Position numbers and translations under genes: made by a program. Of a stretch of DNA of 64,000 nucleotides, positions 1 through 9,988 are shown in pieces. The notes under the pieces are model-generated. The model made no database searches, had not been told where the DNA came from, and was given only the letters and a program-made list of their open reading frames with translations. Each line of letters opens with the position of its first letter. The first letter of the stretch is position 1. This DNA is from Streptomyces sp. NBC_01335. Its GTDB lineage: Bacteria; Actinomycetota; Actinomycetes; Streptomycetales; Streptomycetaceae. The stretch is from assembly GCF_035953295.1 (NCBI RefSeq), contig NZ_CP108370.1, positions 4,803,001-4,867,000 on the forward strand, read 5' to 3'.

Positions 1-53
1 CGCATCCTTGACCTCAGGATCGATGGCGGCGTGCGGAAGAGAGGGCTTCAGGG

Positions 54-953
54 ATGAGTGCTGCACCGGTGTCCGGACATGGCTTCGTGGGGGGACGAGG
101 ACGTGGCTACCGCCCGGAGCAGGTGGATCGTTTCGTCGCCGCACTCTCGGCGGAGCGGGACGCGGCCCTGGACGAGCTCTCCCGGCTGACCGCCCGCGCG
201 GAGGAGCTGGCGGCCGAGTCGGCCCGGCTGACCGAGCAGGTCGCGGGCCTCGCCCCGCAGACGTACCAGGAGCTGAGCGAGCGCGCCCGGTCCATCCTCG
301 CCCTCACCGAGGAGGAGGCGACCGAGTCCGGCGCGGCCGCCCAGGAGGCCGCACAGGCGGTACGGGACGCGGCCGAGGCCGCCGGGCGCGAGGCGCGGGA
401 CGCCGCCCGCGCGTACGCCGGGAAGGTGCGGGCCCAGGCCGGGGAGGACGCCGAACGCGTCCTCGCCGAGGCCCGCCGGGCGGCGGCGGACCTCCTCGCG
501 CAGGCGGGCGATGACGCCGCGCGGATCCGTGCGGAGGGTGAGGAGCTGATGGCCCAGACCCGGGCCCGTACGTCCAGCGTCCTCACGCACCAGGAGCAGG
601 AGCACGCCGAGCGCCACAAGGCCGCAGAGGCCGAACTGCTCGCACATGAAACACAATTGACGGAGCGTCACGACGGATTGATGGCCCGCGCGGACGCCGT
701 CCTCGCGGCGGCGCGGCGCGGGCGCACGGAGGCCGAGGAGGCCGCGCGGCACGGCCAGGAGGACGCGGAGGCCCGCGCCGCCGAACTCTTCTCGGAGGCC
801 CGCGTGCGCGAGGAGCGGGTGGTCCGCGAGACCGAACGCATACTGCGTGAACACGAGGTGAGCCGCGACGAGTTGCACGCCCGCATGACGCACGTACGCA
901 ATTCGCTCGCCGCGCTCACGGGGCGGGTGACGGCTCCGCCGCCGGAGGGATGA
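54..953 (+). CDS. DivIVA-like coiled-coil protein (often named cellulose-binding protein)
   Basis: A 299-residue protein, almost wholly helical and rich in Ala, Glu and Arg, with no membrane segment. Residues 10-35 hold the [13 protein letters not shown] stretch that resembles the N-terminal head of DivIVA/Scy-type coiled-coil proteins; the rest alternates hydrophobic and charged residues as in a long coiled coil. Members of this family act as cytoskeletal or polarity scaffolds in actinobacterial hyphae; that role is inferred here. The ATG at 54 follows CAGGG. The gene ends 73 bp before valS on the same strand, so read-through into valS is possible. The name cellulose-binding protein is an annotation habit and no carbohydrate-binding domain is visible. 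Confidence 0.8.
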   Translation: MSAAPVSGHGFVGGRGRGYRPEQVDRFVAALSAERDAALDELSRLTARAEELAAESARLTEQVAGLAPQTYQELSERARSILALTEEEATESGAAAQEAAQAVRDAAEAAGREARDAARAYAGKVRAQAGEDAERVLAEARRAAADLLAQAGDDAARIRAEGEELMAQTRARTSSVLTHQEQEHAERHKAAEAELLAHETQLTERHDGLMARADAVLAAARRGRTEAEEAARHGQEDAEARAAELFSEARVREERVVRETERILREHEVSRDELHARMTHVRNSLAALTGRVTAPPPEG

Positions 954-1026
954 GGGGAAGGCGGGTCCGGCGGGCGGCCCCCGTGGGGCAGGGCGTCCGA
1001 AGGGCCCGGGTCATAGGATGGTCGTC

Positions 1027-3651
1027 GTGACCGACGAGACTCAGCAGCAGACAGCGCCCACCTCCGAACTGCCGACCCAGTACACGCCGGCCGAGGTAGA
1101 GGGGCCGCTGTACGAGCGCTGGGTGGAACGCGGGTACTTCGAGGTCGACGCGAAGAGCGAGAAGCCGCCGTACACGATCGTCATCCCGCCGCCGAACGTC
1201 ACTGGATCGCTCCACCTGGGCCACGCCTTCGAGCACACGCTGATCGACGCCCTCACCCGCCGCAAGCGGATGCAGGGGTACGAGTCGCTGTGGCAGCCCG
1301 GCATGGACCACGCCGGCATCGCCACCCAGAACGTCGTCGAGCGCGAGCTCGCCAAGGAGGGCAAGTCCCGCCACGACCTGGGACGCGAAGCCTTCGTCGA
1401 GCGCGTCTGGGAGTGGAAGGCCGAGTCCGGCGGCCAGATCGCCGGCCAGATGCGACGCCTCGGTGCGGGCCTGGCCTGGAGCCGGGACCGCTTCACCATG
1501 GACGAGGGCCTGTCCCGGGCCGTCCAGACCGTCTTCAAGAAGATGTTCGACGACGGCCTGATCTACCGCGCCGAGCGCATCATCAACTGGTGCCCGCGCT
1601 GTCTGACGGCCATCTCCGACATCGAGGTCGACTACCAGGACGACGACGGTGAGCTCGTCTCCATGGAGTACGGCGAGGGGGACGACACCATCGTCGTCGC
1701 CACGACCCGTGCCGAGACGATGCTCGGCGACACCGCCGTCGCCGTCCACCCCGACGACGAGCGCTACGCCCACCTGATCGGCAAGCGGATCAAGCTGCCG
1801 TTGACCGACCGCACGATCCCGGTGGTCGCCGACACCCACGTCGACCCGGAGTTCGGCACCGGAGCCGTCAAGGTCACGCCCGCCCACGACCCGAACGACT
1901 TCGCCATCGGCCAGCGCCACGACCTCGACTCGATCGAGGTCCTGGACGAACGCGGCATCATCACGGCGCACGGCCCGTTCGAGGGACTCGACCGCTTCGA
2001 GGCCCGCTCGGCCATCGTCGCCGCCCTGCGGGCCGAGGGCCGGATCGTCGCGGAGAAGCGCCCGTACGTCCACTCCGTCGGCCACTGCTCGCGCTGCAAG
2101 ACGACGCTGGAGCCCCGGCTGTCCCTCCAGTGGTGGGTGAAGGTCGAGACGCTCGCCGAGGCCGCCGGCGACGCGGTCCGCGACGGCCGCGTCGACATCC
2201 ACCCCGCAGAACTCTCGCAGCGGTACTTCGACTGGGTCGACAACCTCAACGACTGGTGCATCTCACGGCAGTTGTGGTGGGGGCACCGGATTCCCGTCTG
2301 GCACGGCCCGAACGGCGAGACCGTCTGCGTCGGCCCCGACGAGCAGCCGCCGACGGGTGAGGGCTGGACGCAGGACACCGACGTTCTCGACACGTGGTTC
2401 TCGTCCGGACTGTGGCCGTTCTCCACGATGGGCTGGCCGGAGCGGACGCCCGACCTGGAGAAGTTCTACCCGAACTCCGTCCTGGTCACCGGCTACGACC
2501 TGATGTTCTTCTGGGTCGCGCGGATGATGATGTTCGGCCTGTACGCGATGGACGGCGAGGTCCCCTTCCGCACCATCGCGTTCCACGGCATGGTCCGCGA
2601 CGAGTTCGGCAAGAAGATGTCGAAGTCGTTCGGGAACACGGTCAATCCGCTGGACTGGATGGACAAGTACGGCTCCGACGCGCTGCGTTTCACGCTCGCG
2701 CGGGGCGCCAACCCCGGTACGGACGTGCCGATCGGTGAGGACTGGGTCCAGGCGTCCCGCAACTTCGCCAACAAGATCTGGAACGCGACCCGGTTCGCGT
2801 TGATGAACGGCGCGACGGTCGAGGGTGAACTCCCCCCGGCGGAACAGCTGTCGGCCACCGACCGCTGGATCCTGTCCCGGCTGAACACGGTCGTGGCCGA
2901 GGCGGACGCCTACTACGACGACTACCAGTTCGCGAAACTCGCCGACTTCCTCTACCACTTCGCGTGGGACGAGGTCTTCGACTGGTACGTCGAGCTGTCC
3001 AAGACGACGTTCTTCGCGGGCGGCGACGCGGCCAAGGCCTCGGCGCGCGTGCTGGGCGAGGTCCTGGACGTGACGCTCCGGCTGCTGCACCCCATCGTCC
3101 CGTTCGTGACGGACACCCTGTGGACCACGCTCACCGGGCGCGAGTCCGTCGTGATCGCCGACTGGCCGGCGGACAGCGGATTCCGCGACGCCGGCGCCGA
3201 GGCGGAGATCGAGAGCCTCCAGCGGGTCATCACCGAGGTCCGCCGCTTCCGCTCGGACCAGGGCCTCCAGCCCGGCCAGAAGGTCCCGGCCCGCCTGGAC
3301 CTGTCGGGCACGCGGCTCGCCGCCCACGAGGCCGCCATCCGCCAGCTCCTGCGCCTGCAGCCGGAAGGCGACGGCTTCAACGCCACCGCGACGCTCCCGG
3401 TCGCCGGTGCCACGGTCGCGCTCGACCTGTCCGGCACGATCGACGTCGCGGCCGAGCACAAGCGGCTGACGAAGGACCTCGCGGGGGCCGAGAAGGAGAA
3501 GGCCCAGGCGCTCGGGAAGCTCGGCAACGAGGCGTTCATCGCGAAGGCCCCGGACAACGTGGTCGAGAAGATCCGTACCCGCCTGGCGAAGGCCGAGGAG
3601 GACATCGTCCGGCTGCGGAACCAGATCGGCAACCTGCCGCCGGCGCAGTAG
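1027..3651 (+). CDS. valS: Valyl-tRNA synthetase
   Basis: Class I aminoacyl-tRNA synthetase that charges tRNA-Val in the cytoplasm. The protein has 874 residues. The HIGH-type motif is HLGH near residue 62, inside [13 protein letters not shown]; the KMSKS motif (KKMSKSFGN) lies near residue 530. Between them are the CP1 editing domain and Cys pairs (WCPRC, CSRCK) of the Zn-binding regions. The C-terminal ~70 residues form the charged coiled coil typical of ValS. I chose the GTG at 1027 because AGGATGG sits just upstream; an in-frame ATG at 1018 would overlap that site. A perfect 16-bp hairpin follows the gene. Confidence 0.97.
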   Translation: MTDETQQQTAPTSELPTQYTPAEVEGPLYERWVERGYFEVDAKSEKPPYTIVIPPPNVTGSLHLGHAFEHTLIDALTRRKRMQGYESLWQPGMDHAGIATQNVVERELAKEGKSRHDLGREAFVERVWEWKAESGGQIAGQMRRLGAGLAWSRDRFTMDEGLSRAVQTVFKKMFDDGLIYRAERIINWCPRCLTAISDIEVDYQDDDGELVSMEYGEGDDTIVVATTRAETMLGDTAVAVHPDDERYAHLIGKRIKLPLTDRTIPVVADTHVDPEFGTGAVKVTPAHDPNDFAIGQRHDLDSIEVLDERGIITAHGPFEGLDRFEARSAIVAALRAEGRIVAEKRPYVHSVGHCSRCKTTLEPRLSLQWWVKVETLAEAAGDAVRDGRVDIHPAELSQRYFDWVDNLNDWCISRQLWWGHRIPVWHGPNGETVCVGPDEQPPTGEGWTQDTDVLDTWFSSGLWPFSTMGWPERTPDLEKFYPNSVLVTGYDLMFFWVARMMMFGLYAMDGEVPFRTIAFHGMVRDEFGKKMSKSFGNTVNPLDWMDKYGSDALRFTLARGANPGTDVPIGEDWVQASRNFANKIWNATRFALMNGATVEGELPPAEQLSATDRWILSRLNTVVAEADAYYDDYQFAKLADFLYHFAWDEVFDWYVELSKTTFFAGGDAAKASARVLGEVLDVTLRLLHPIVPFVTDTLWTTLTGRESVVIADWPADSGFRDAGAEAEIESLQRVITEVRRFRSDQGLQPGQKVPARLDLSGTRLAAHEAAIRQLLRLQPEGDGFNATATLPVAGATVALDLSGTIDVAAEHKRLTKDLAGAEKEKAQALGKLGNEAFIAKAPDNVVEKIRTRLAKAEEDIVRLRNQIGNLPPAQ

Positions 3652-3684
3652 GCGTAGGCGTATTCGTTGTCGGAGTCGGCAGGT

Positions 3685-3721
3685 GGGGGAGCCCCGGACG
3701 CGTACCGTCCGGGGCTCCCCC
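3685..3721 (+). terminator. Intrinsic-type terminator after valS
   Basis: A perfect 16-bp inverted repeat (3685-3700 against 3706-3721) with a 5-base loop CGTAC, 34 bp after the valS stop. It has no T-tract, as is common for Streptomyces terminators. Confidence 0.85.
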
Positions 3722-3780
3722 ATGCGCCGGGCCGCGTGCTGGGATCACGCGGTGGTGCCACGCGCCGGGCTCATGGGTCG

Positions 3781-3816
3781 CCTCATGCCGCGTGCCTCAT
3801 GCCTCATGCCGCGTGC
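3781..3816. repeat. Short direct repeat CCTCATGCCGCGTGC
   Basis: Two perfect copies of the 15-mer at 3781-3795 and 3802-3816, separated by CTCATG, so the period is 21 bp. They lie in the gap between the valS terminator and the small membrane protein gene. Confidence 0.7.
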
Positions 3817-3934
3817 CCGCGCGCTCTGAGCCGAGCCGAACGGCACGTACGTGCCCCCCGGTTCGCGAACTCGCCGCCTGCCGTTGCGTTCTGATCACTT
3901 CCGCAGGCCCGGGGCCATCGTTGATGATGTCCGG

Positions 3935-4132
3935 GTGACCACCAACCGCGTCAGCGTTCTGATCTCGATCCTCGGCGTTCCTGTCAGCGTGATGCTGCTC
4001 TACGTCTCTGTTCAGGATTACCGCGCCGGGGCGTCGTCCTTCTGGATCTGGAGCAGCGCCGTGGTCCTCCTCGGCGCCCTGTACGCGCTCGTGAAGGACG
4101 TACGGCAGCTCCGCACCGGGCCGACCGCCTGA
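3935..4132 (+). CDS. Small membrane protein, unknown function
   Basis: A 65-residue protein with two hydrophobic helices (residues 6-25 and 36-52) joined by a short polar loop with YRAGASS, ending in a basic and polar tail. This suits a two-span inner-membrane protein with both ends in the cytoplasm. The GTG at 3935 (VTTNRVSVLIS) is preferred over upstream in-frame codons because coding-like composition begins there and the residues before it are Arg-rich and unlike a real N-terminus. I do not recognise the family. It is convergent with the MFS gene downstream. Confidence 0.55.
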   Translation: MTTNRVSVLISILGVPVSVMLLYVSVQDYRAGASSFWIWSSAVVLLGALYALVKDVRQLRTGPTA

Positions 4133-4465
4133 CGGGCGGCTCACTCCGCGGGGCCACGACCGGCGCGAGCGTCACTCCCGACCTCGGACCGATCCGCCCG
4201 CAACCCCGGCCTCTCCTGTCTCCCCGGCCTCTCCTGCGCCCCCGGCCTCTTCCTCCTCCTGCCTCGCCTGCCTCTCCGCAGAACCAACCACCAGGGTCCA
4301 ACATCCCTTTCCAGTACAGCTGTTGAGCTGCTCGGTCACGGGGAGCCCGTGGGGCCGTGAGCTCCTTCCCGGGGCGGCCGTGCCGGGTACGGTCCGTCCC
4401 GTCCCTGCGGTCCGCCTGAGTACGCCGACGTGCGTGCGGGTGCGGGCCTGACACCTACGACCTGG
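4133..4465. other. Non-coding gap with pyrimidine-rich direct repeats
   Basis: Convergent gap of 333 bp between the small membrane protein and the MFS permease. Between about 4201 and 4280 the + strand is C/T-rich and repeats CCCCGGCCTCTCCTG twice, with a third, changed copy. Such a C-rich, G-poor transcript could serve Rho; this is inference. I see no gene or RNA here. Confidence 0.5.
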
Positions 4466-5725
4466 TCATCCCGCCACCTCGACGGCAGCCCCCTGCTGAG
4501 GCCGGGTCCGTACGCCCCAGCGGGCGAGCGGGGGCCCGGCAGCGCCCAGCGCCGCGAAGAACAACGCCAGCAGCAGCCAGCCCGTCGTGCCGAGGCCGAG
4601 CACCACCGTGGTGAGGATCGCGGGGGCGAGAGCCTGGCCGGCGCTGAAGCCGAGGCCGAAGAGACCCTGGTACTGGCCCTGGGCATGGTCGGGGGCGAGA
4701 CCGAAGCCCAGGGCGAAGGCCGCCGAGGACTCCCAGACCTCCCCCAGGCTGTGGACGAAGATCGCCGCCAGGACCAGTCCCGCCGCCACCCAGACCGGGG
4801 TGAAGGCGGCCAGCGCCATCATCGGGCAGCTGACGAGGAAGAACAGCCCCGCCGTGCGGAACGCCCTGCCGCCGTCGTGCGGGGTTTCGATACGGGAGCC
4901 GATCCTGGTCTGCATCAGCACGCAGAAGGCGGCGTTGACGGCGAACAGTGCCGCCACCGTCCAGCGCGGCGCTTCGGTGTGTTCGGAGATCCAGATCGGC
5001 AGGAGCAGGGAGACCACCGGGTACTGCAGTCCCATGGCCCCGTAGAGGACGGTGAACGTCAGGAAGGGGCGGTCCGCGAAAGCGAGCCGGCGGCGTTGCT
5101 GCGGCGGTGCCGCCAGCACCGGATAACGGGGCAGGAAGAGCAGGAGCGCCGCGCACAGGGCGAAGCTCGCCGCGTTGCCGAGGATCAGCGCGACGTACGC
5201 GCCACGGGAGTCGGCTGCCAGCGCCAGGCCCGCACCCACCGTTCCGAGAATGACGCCCAGGTTGACGAAGGTGCGCAGCTTGGCCCGGAACAGGGCCGGG
5301 CGATCGCCCCCGACCCGGACCACCAGAGCGCCCCAGGCAGCCCCGCCCGCCGCCGCGGCGATCTGGTCGACCGTCGCGATGACCGTGAGCGCGGCCCAGC
5401 TCTCGACGAGGACGAGCGCTGCCATCGACATCGCCTGGACCGCGAGGGCCGACATCATGATGGTGCGCGCCCCGCGCCGGTCGGCGAGATGCCCACCGGG
5501 TATCCCCGCGCACAGACCGATCACTCCGGCGATGGTGAGCGCGGCGCCGACCCGCGCTGCCGGCAGGCCCACGACCTGGGTGAAGTAGAGCGCCGACGCC
5601 GCGTTGAACAGACCGTTGCCGACCCGGTTGGTGAAACTGGCGGCGATCAGGACGCGCTCCGGCCTGCTGCTCCCCGCCATGCGACGTATGCGGCCCATGC
5701 GTTTCGTCGGAGCACTCTTGATCAT
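4466..5725 (-). CDS. MFS transporter (efflux-type permease)
   Basis: A 419-residue protein with about 12 hydrophobic helices. The loop between helices 2 and 3 reads GGHLADRRGART, the MFS signature, so it is a proton-coupled permease of the major facilitator superfamily. The sequence LRTFVNLGVILGTVGAGLAL follows helix 4. No substrate can be assigned; the family contains many small-molecule exporters. The ATG at 5725 is the first of three close Met codons (5725, 5698, 5680) and none has a convincing ribosome site, so the start is uncertain. It lies 105 bp downstream of the NsdA-like regulator on the same strand. Confidence 0.85.
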   Translation of the reverse strand: MIKSAPTKRMGRIRRMAGSSRPERVLIAASFTNRVGNGLFNAASALYFTQVVGLPAARVGAALTIAGVIGLCAGIPGGHLADRRGARTIMMSALAVQAMSMAALVLVESWAALTVIATVDQIAAAAGGAAWGALVVRVGGDRPALFRAKLRTFVNLGVILGTVGAGLALAADSRGAYVALILGNAASFALCAALLLFLPRYPVLAAPPQQRRRLAFADRPFLTFTVLYGAMGLQYPVVSLLLPIWISEHTEAPRWTVAALFAVNAAFCVLMQTRIGSRIETPHDGGRAFRTAGLFFLVSCPMMALAAFTPVWVAAGLVLAAIFVHSLGEVWESSAAFALGFGLAPDHAQGQYQGLFGLGFSAGQALAPAILTTVVLGLGTTGWLLLALFFAALGAAGPPLARWGVRTRPQQGAAVEVAG

Positions 5726-5830
5726 GGGCGGAGGCTAGCAGCGGTCGCGGAACCCGCAGGAGTGGCACCGACACCGTGTGCCCACCTTGCGACACGGGCC
5801 CCGGCCATGACGCGACGGCCCGGGCGTCGA

Positions 5831-7228
5831 TCAGGCGGCGACCCCCAGCTCCGTACGGGCGCGGTGCGCGAACGCCCGGACGGCGGGTTCGCGGCGCCAC
5901 GGGGTCAGGGCCGCGCTGAACTCGCCTACGTAGTCCAGGGCGCGGGCGGACCGGACGCGGGCGAGGACGTCGACGGACCGGTTGCCGAGGGCGAGGCCCT
6001 GGTCGAGGTCGCGGGCCTGGAGGTGGGCGGTCGCCACGATGGCCAGGCGCATCCCGACGGAGCGGGTGAACGCGCCGGACGGCATGGCGGCGGCCCGCTG
6101 GTTCCACGCGAGGGCGGCCTTCGGGTTCCGCAGGTCGCGGAAGATCTCGGTGGCGTCGGCCGAGAGCCGCGCGTGGTGGTAGAAGTCGATCCAGGCCGGC
6201 TCGTCGCCGCTGTCCGTCTTCGCCCGTTCGAGGAGTCGCTCGGAGGCGGCCAGCGCGAGGGAGGCGGTCCGGGCGTCGTGCTCGCGGGCGTGGGCGCGAG
6301 CCTCGATGAGTTTGGTGAACGCCAGTACGCGCGGGGCGGCTTGACCCTTGGCTCGTTCGTAGGCGCCCTGCGCCATGTCGACGGCCTCGCCCGCGAACCC
6401 CCGCAGCAGCGACTGCATCGCCATCGTGGTCAGCACGTAGCAGCCCAGCTGCACGTCTCCGCCGGCCCGGGCCAGCCGGAGCGCCTGGATGAAGTGCCTC
6501 TGTGCGACGCCGTGTTCGCCGACGTCGAAGGCGGTCCAGCCGGCCAGCCGGGAGAGTTCGGCGGTGACGGAGAAGAGTTCACGGCCCACGTCGTCACTGA
6601 AGGCGCCCCGCAGTATCGGAGCCGCCCGTTCCCGGAGGCAGGCGGTGACCGAGTCTGCCTTCCAACTCCCGCCGCCGTACCTGGAGTCCCAGCGCCGGGC
6701 GTCCTCGGCGGCCTCGCGCAACTCCGCCAGGTCCGCCCTGCCGACCTGGCGACCGCCCCGGTGCCCGGAGGTGTCGTCGGCCGGGGTGACCAGCCAGCGG
6801 GTGACCGGGGTGGTGAACGCGGACACGGCGAAGCCGGAGGCGCCCGTGGTGAGGAAGTCGCGGCGGTTCACGGAGCTCCAGAACGAAGTGGCGGCGCGTA
6901 CGGCGTCATCGGGGTCCCTCGGGAAGTCCAGCCCCACGCCCGCGTCCGGTGTCCGCGCGTCGCCCATACCGATCTCGGCGAGGCCGACGGGCCGCCCGAG
7001 CCGCTCGCCGATCGCCTGGGCGAGGAGCTCGGGGACCGGCCACTTCGGCGTCATCCCGCGCCGGCACCAGTTCGCCACCGAGGTGTGGGAGTACTCCGTC
7101 GTCGTCCCCGCCTCCTGGGCGAGCTGGTTGATCCGGTGGGCCAGCGACTTGTGGCTCGCCCCGCACGCCTCGACGAGCCGGGCCAGCTCCGCGTTGGGCG
7201 GGCGGCTCCGGCGGACCCTCGATGTCAC
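5831..7228 (-). CDS. NsdA-like HTH/TPR transcriptional regulator
   Basis: A 465-residue protein of the Streptomyces family that includes NsdA, a repressor of differentiation and antibiotic production. Residues 1-85 form an HTH-like head (SVANWCRRGMTPKWPVPELL region). Residues ~115-145 contain NRRDFLTTGASGFAVSAF, which mimics a Tat signal but is internal. The remainder is helical with TPR-like pairs. The start is the GTG at 7226-7228: on the minus strand AGGAGG (7234-7239) precedes it by 5 nt. Divergent from the nucleotide-sugar dehydrogenase and followed by an MFS permease that it may control. Target and ligand are unknown. Confidence 0.8.
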   Translation of the reverse strand: MTSRVRRSRPPNAELARLVEACGASHKSLAHRINQLAQEAGTTTEYSHTSVANWCRRGMTPKWPVPELLAQAIGERLGRPVGLAEIGMGDARTPDAGVGLDFPRDPDDAVRAATSFWSSVNRRDFLTTGASGFAVSAFTTPVTRWLVTPADDTSGHRGGRQVGRADLAELREAAEDARRWDSRYGGGSWKADSVTACLRERAAPILRGAFSDDVGRELFSVTAELSRLAGWTAFDVGEHGVAQRHFIQALRLARAGGDVQLGCYVLTTMAMQSLLRGFAGEAVDMAQGAYERAKGQAAPRVLAFTKLIEARAHAREHDARTASLALAASERLLERAKTDSGDEPAWIDFYHHARLSADATEIFRDLRNPKAALAWNQRAAAMPSGAFTRSVGMRLAIVATAHLQARDLDQGLALGNRSVDVLARVRSARALDYVGEFSAALTPWRREPAVRAFAHRARTELGVAA

Positions 7229-7565
7229 TGCGTCCTCCTGAGTCGGTCTGCCTCCGGAGCGTGGTGCACACGAGGGCGGTACGGGCCCGGGCGCCGCTGC
7301 CGTAGGCGACTGCCGTGATGCGCGGCAACGGCCGGGTCGGGGTGCCCGGGCCACCGAGGGTAGGGCCTCCGGGCTCGCGCCGGGCGGTGCGCGCGAGTTG
7401 TGAGCCCCCGTGCGAGCCCTCCACCCCTCGCACGGCAGCCGCTGTGATGGGAGGCCCCGGCCCCGGCCGCGTGCCGTACGAGCCGTACGAGCCGTACGAG
7501 CCGTTCCGTACGAGCTGCACATGAGCCACGGCGTGCGGCGGACCCACCGAAAGGACACCCTGCTC
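7229..7565. promoter_or_regulatory. Divergent promoter region of the NsdA-like and dehydrogenase genes
   Basis: A 337-bp gap between two divergent genes, so it must hold promoters for both. I see no convincing -35/-10 pair. It contains the 9-bp GCCGTACGA array described separately. Confidence 0.45.
7473..7512. repeat. 9-bp tandem array GCCGTACGA
   Basis: Three perfect copies at 7473-7499 followed by one disrupted copy to about 7512. Each unit holds the palindrome CGTACG, so the array gives evenly spaced symmetric sites 55-95 bp upstream of the dehydrogenase start. Confidence 0.7.
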
Positions 7566-8885
7566 ATGAAGATGACCGTCGTCGGATGCGGCTACCTCGG
7601 CGCCACCCACGCCGCGTGCATGGCCGAACTCGGCCACGAGGTGCTGGGACTCGACTCCGACCCGGACAGGATCGCGCTCCTGGCCACCGGCAAGGCCCCT
7701 TTCTACGAGCGCGATCTCGACGGGCTGCTCGCCGAACACACCGCGAGCGGACGGCTGAAGTTCACCACCTCGGTCGAGGAGGCCGCCGCCTTCGCCGACC
7801 TGTACTTCGTCGGGGTCGGTACCCCGCAGCAGCCGGGCAGCGGCAGTTACGACCTCTCCCAGCTCTTCGGCGCCGTCCGCACGCTCGCCCCGCACCTCAC
7901 CGCCCCGGCGGTGATCGCCGTCAAGTCGACCGTCCCGGTCGGTACGGCCCCGCAGCTCGCCGAGCTCGTCCGGGCCACCGCCCCGGCCGGCGACCTCGTC
8001 GAGATCGCCTGGAACCCCGAGTTCCTCCGGGAGTCCAGCGCGATCGAGGACACCCTCCGCCCCGACCGGCTCGTCCTCGGCTTCGACACCCCCGGCACCC
8101 GGGCAGAGACCGTCCTGCGGCAGGCTTACGCCCCGGTCATCGCGTCGGGGACACCGATGATCGTCACCGACTGGGCCACCGCCGAACTCGCCAAGGGGGC
8201 CGCCAACTCGTTCCTCGCCGCCAAGATCTCCTTCATCAACGCGATGGCGGAGGTCTGCGAGAAGTCCGGCGCGAACGTCTCCGGACTCGCCGACATCCTC
8301 GGCCACGACGTCCGGATCGGGCGGCGCGGCATGCAGCCCGGCATCGGGTTCGGCGGCGGCTGCCTGCCCAAGGACCTCGGCGGCTTCATCGCCCGCGCCG
8401 AAGCGCTCGGCGCCGGGGAGGCGGTCGGCATGCTCCGTGAGGCCGAGTCGGTCAACGCCCGCCGCCGCCGACGCGTCGTGGACCTGGCCCGCGAGGAACT
8501 CGGTACCGACCTGCGGGGCAAGCGGATCACCGTCTGGGGCGCCGCCTTCAAAGCCGGGACCGACGACATCCGTGACTCGCCCGCCCTGGCCGTCGCCGGG
8601 GCCCTGCACGCCCTCGGCGCGCGGGTCACCGTCACCGACCCCCAGGCCCTCGACAACGCCCGCAAACTCCACCCCGAACTCGACTACGCCGAGGACCCGG
8701 CCGCCGCGGTCGACGGCGCCGACCTCCTCCTCCACCTCACCGAGTGGCCCGCCTTCGCCCACCTCGACCCCGGGCCGCTGGCCGCACGCGCCAGGACGCC
8801 GAAGGCCGTCGACGCCCGCGGCACCCTCGACACCGGCCGGTGGCGCGCGGCCGGCTGGACCGTCCGGGCCCCGGGCCGCCCCTGA
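7566..8885 (+). CDS. UDP-glucose/GDP-mannose dehydrogenase family protein
   Basis: A 439-residue NAD-dependent nucleotide-sugar 6-dehydrogenase, which oxidises UDP-glucose or a similar substrate to the uronic acid for glycan synthesis. The N-terminal Rossmann motif is VGCGYLGATHAA (residues 6-17). The central signature NPEFLRESSA and the catalytic-Cys motif GFGGGCLPKD are both present, followed by the C-terminal UDP-binding domain. The start at 7566 (MKMTVVGCG) is preceded by GAAAGGA; an ATG at 7572 is also possible. Substrate choice (UDP-Glc, UDP-GlcNAc or GDP-Man) cannot be told from sequence. No glycosyltransferase lies next to it. Confidence 0.9.
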   Translation: MKMTVVGCGYLGATHAACMAELGHEVLGLDSDPDRIALLATGKAPFYERDLDGLLAEHTASGRLKFTTSVEEAAAFADLYFVGVGTPQQPGSGSYDLSQLFGAVRTLAPHLTAPAVIAVKSTVPVGTAPQLAELVRATAPAGDLVEIAWNPEFLRESSAIEDTLRPDRLVLGFDTPGTRAETVLRQAYAPVIASGTPMIVTDWATAELAKGAANSFLAAKISFINAMAEVCEKSGANVSGLADILGHDVRIGRRGMQPGIGFGGGCLPKDLGGFIARAEALGAGEAVGMLREAESVNARRRRRVVDLAREELGTDLRGKRITVWGAAFKAGTDDIRDSPALAVAGALHALGARVTVTDPQALDNARKLHPELDYAEDPAAAVDGADLLLHLTEWPAFAHLDPGPLAARARTPKAVDARGTLDTGRWRAAGWTVRAPGRP

Positions 8886-8915
8886 TCCGGTACGGCCGCT
8901 GCCTCCGGCGCGCGC

Positions 8916-8946
8916 ACCCGACTTGATCGGGCACAGGATGTCGGGT
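8916..8946. promoter_or_regulatory. Inverted repeat ACCCGAC-N17-GTCGGGT
   Basis: Seven-base arms at 8916-8922 and 8940-8946, in the 116-bp gap before the AraC-type gene. This could be an operator for autoregulation or a weak terminator of the dehydrogenase gene. Confidence 0.35.
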
Positions 8947-9001
8947 CCGGTGTGATGGGCTCCGCCTAGCGTCGTGAGCGTCAAGAGGAGGGACACCGGA
9001 C

Positions 9002-9886
9002 ATGCTGGAGCGGCTGAACCAGGCCTTGGAGCACGTCGAGCTCCGTCTCGACCAGCCGATCGAGGTGGAGGAACTGGCCCGTATCGCGGCCACGTCGGAG
9101 TACCACCTGCGCCGGATGTTCTCCGCCCTGGCGGGGATGCCGCTGTCGGAGTACGTCCGGCGCCGCCGGCTCACCGTCGCGGGCGCGGAGGTGCTCGCGG
9201 GGCGGGAAACGCTGCTGGAGATCGCGGTGCGGTACGGCTACGGCTCCGGCGAGGCGTTCGCGCGGGCGTTCCGGGCCATGCACGGCATCGGCCCGGGCGA
9301 GGCCCGGCGTACCGGCGCCGCGCTCAACTCCCAGTCCCGGATGTCCTTCCGCCTCACCGTCGAAGGAAGCAGCAGCATGCGCTACCGCGTCGTGGCCAGA
9401 CCGGCCTTCACCGTCGTCGGGTTCAAGGCCCGGGTGCCCCTGGTCCACCTGGGGCCGAACCAGGCGATCATCGACTTCGTGCGCGGGATCGACCCGCGCG
9501 CACTGGAGCACCTGGGGAAGCTCTCCGACCAGGAGCCGGAAGGCATCGTCGCGGTCTGCGACGACCTCGACCCCAGCCGCGCCGAGGGCACCGAACTCGA
9601 CTACTACCAGGGTGTGATCACCTCCGCGACCGCCCCGGAGGGCACGACCACCCCCGAGGGCGCGACCGTCCTCGCCGTCCCGTCCGGCACCTGGGCGGTC
9701 TTCACCGCCTCCGGCCCGGCACCGCAGGCCATCCAGGAGCTCTGGCGGGACGTGTACACCGAGTGGTTCCCGTCGAACCCGTACCGCGGCCGCCCCGGAC
9801 CCGAGATCCTCCGCACCCGGATGTCCCCGGACCACTCCGAGGCCGAGGCCGAACTCTGGCTCCCGGTGGAGGGCGAGCGGGGCTGA
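9002..9886 (+). CDS. AraC-family regulator with GyrI-like ligand domain
   Basis: A 294-residue protein. Residues 1-105 carry the two AraC helix-turn-helix motifs (IEVEELARIAATSEYHLRRMFSAL and IAVRYGYGSGEAFARAFRAMHG). Residues ~125-294 are a GyrI-like/Rob-type domain that binds small hydrophobic or cationic drugs (EXALYDF-like fold; TWAVFTASGPAPQAIQELW region). Such proteins activate efflux or stress genes on ligand binding. ATG at 9002 follows GAGGAGGGA. No clear target gene is beside it, so it may act at a distance. Confidence 0.88.
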   Translation: MLERLNQALEHVELRLDQPIEVEELARIAATSEYHLRRMFSALAGMPLSEYVRRRRLTVAGAEVLAGRETLLEIAVRYGYGSGEAFARAFRAMHGIGPGEARRTGAALNSQSRMSFRLTVEGSSSMRYRVVARPAFTVVGFKARVPLVHLGPNQAIIDFVRGIDPRALEHLGKLSDQEPEGIVAVCDDLDPSRAEGTELDYYQGVITSATAPEGTTTPEGATVLAVPSGTWAVFTASGPAPQAIQELWRDVYTEWFPSNPYRGRPGPEILRTRMSPDHSEAEAELWLPVEGERG

Positions 9887-9958
9887 ATGCGGCTGAGCGG
9901 AGGGGCGGTGCCTCTCGGGGGCGTCACGCGCGAGGAGTTCGGCCGGCATGCGGTCGTC

Positions 9959-9988
9959 CCGGATGGCCGACCATGGTCGGCCATCCGG
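9959..9988. terminator. 30-bp perfect palindrome, probable terminator
   Basis: A perfect palindrome with no spacer (centre between 9973 and 9974), extended by imperfectly matched GGTCG/CGACC arms and followed by a T-rich stretch (CTGTTTCGCTCTTTGCC). It lies 72 bp after the AraC-type gene and 121 bp before the next. Termination is the simplest reading; an operator is possible. Confidence 0.6.

Noticed and set aside
4430..7318. Very long open frame (962 codons) on the + strand
   Set aside because: Arg/Gly/Pro-rich translation without domains; it is the antisense shadow of the MFS and NsdA-like genes, which have proper motifs and starts.
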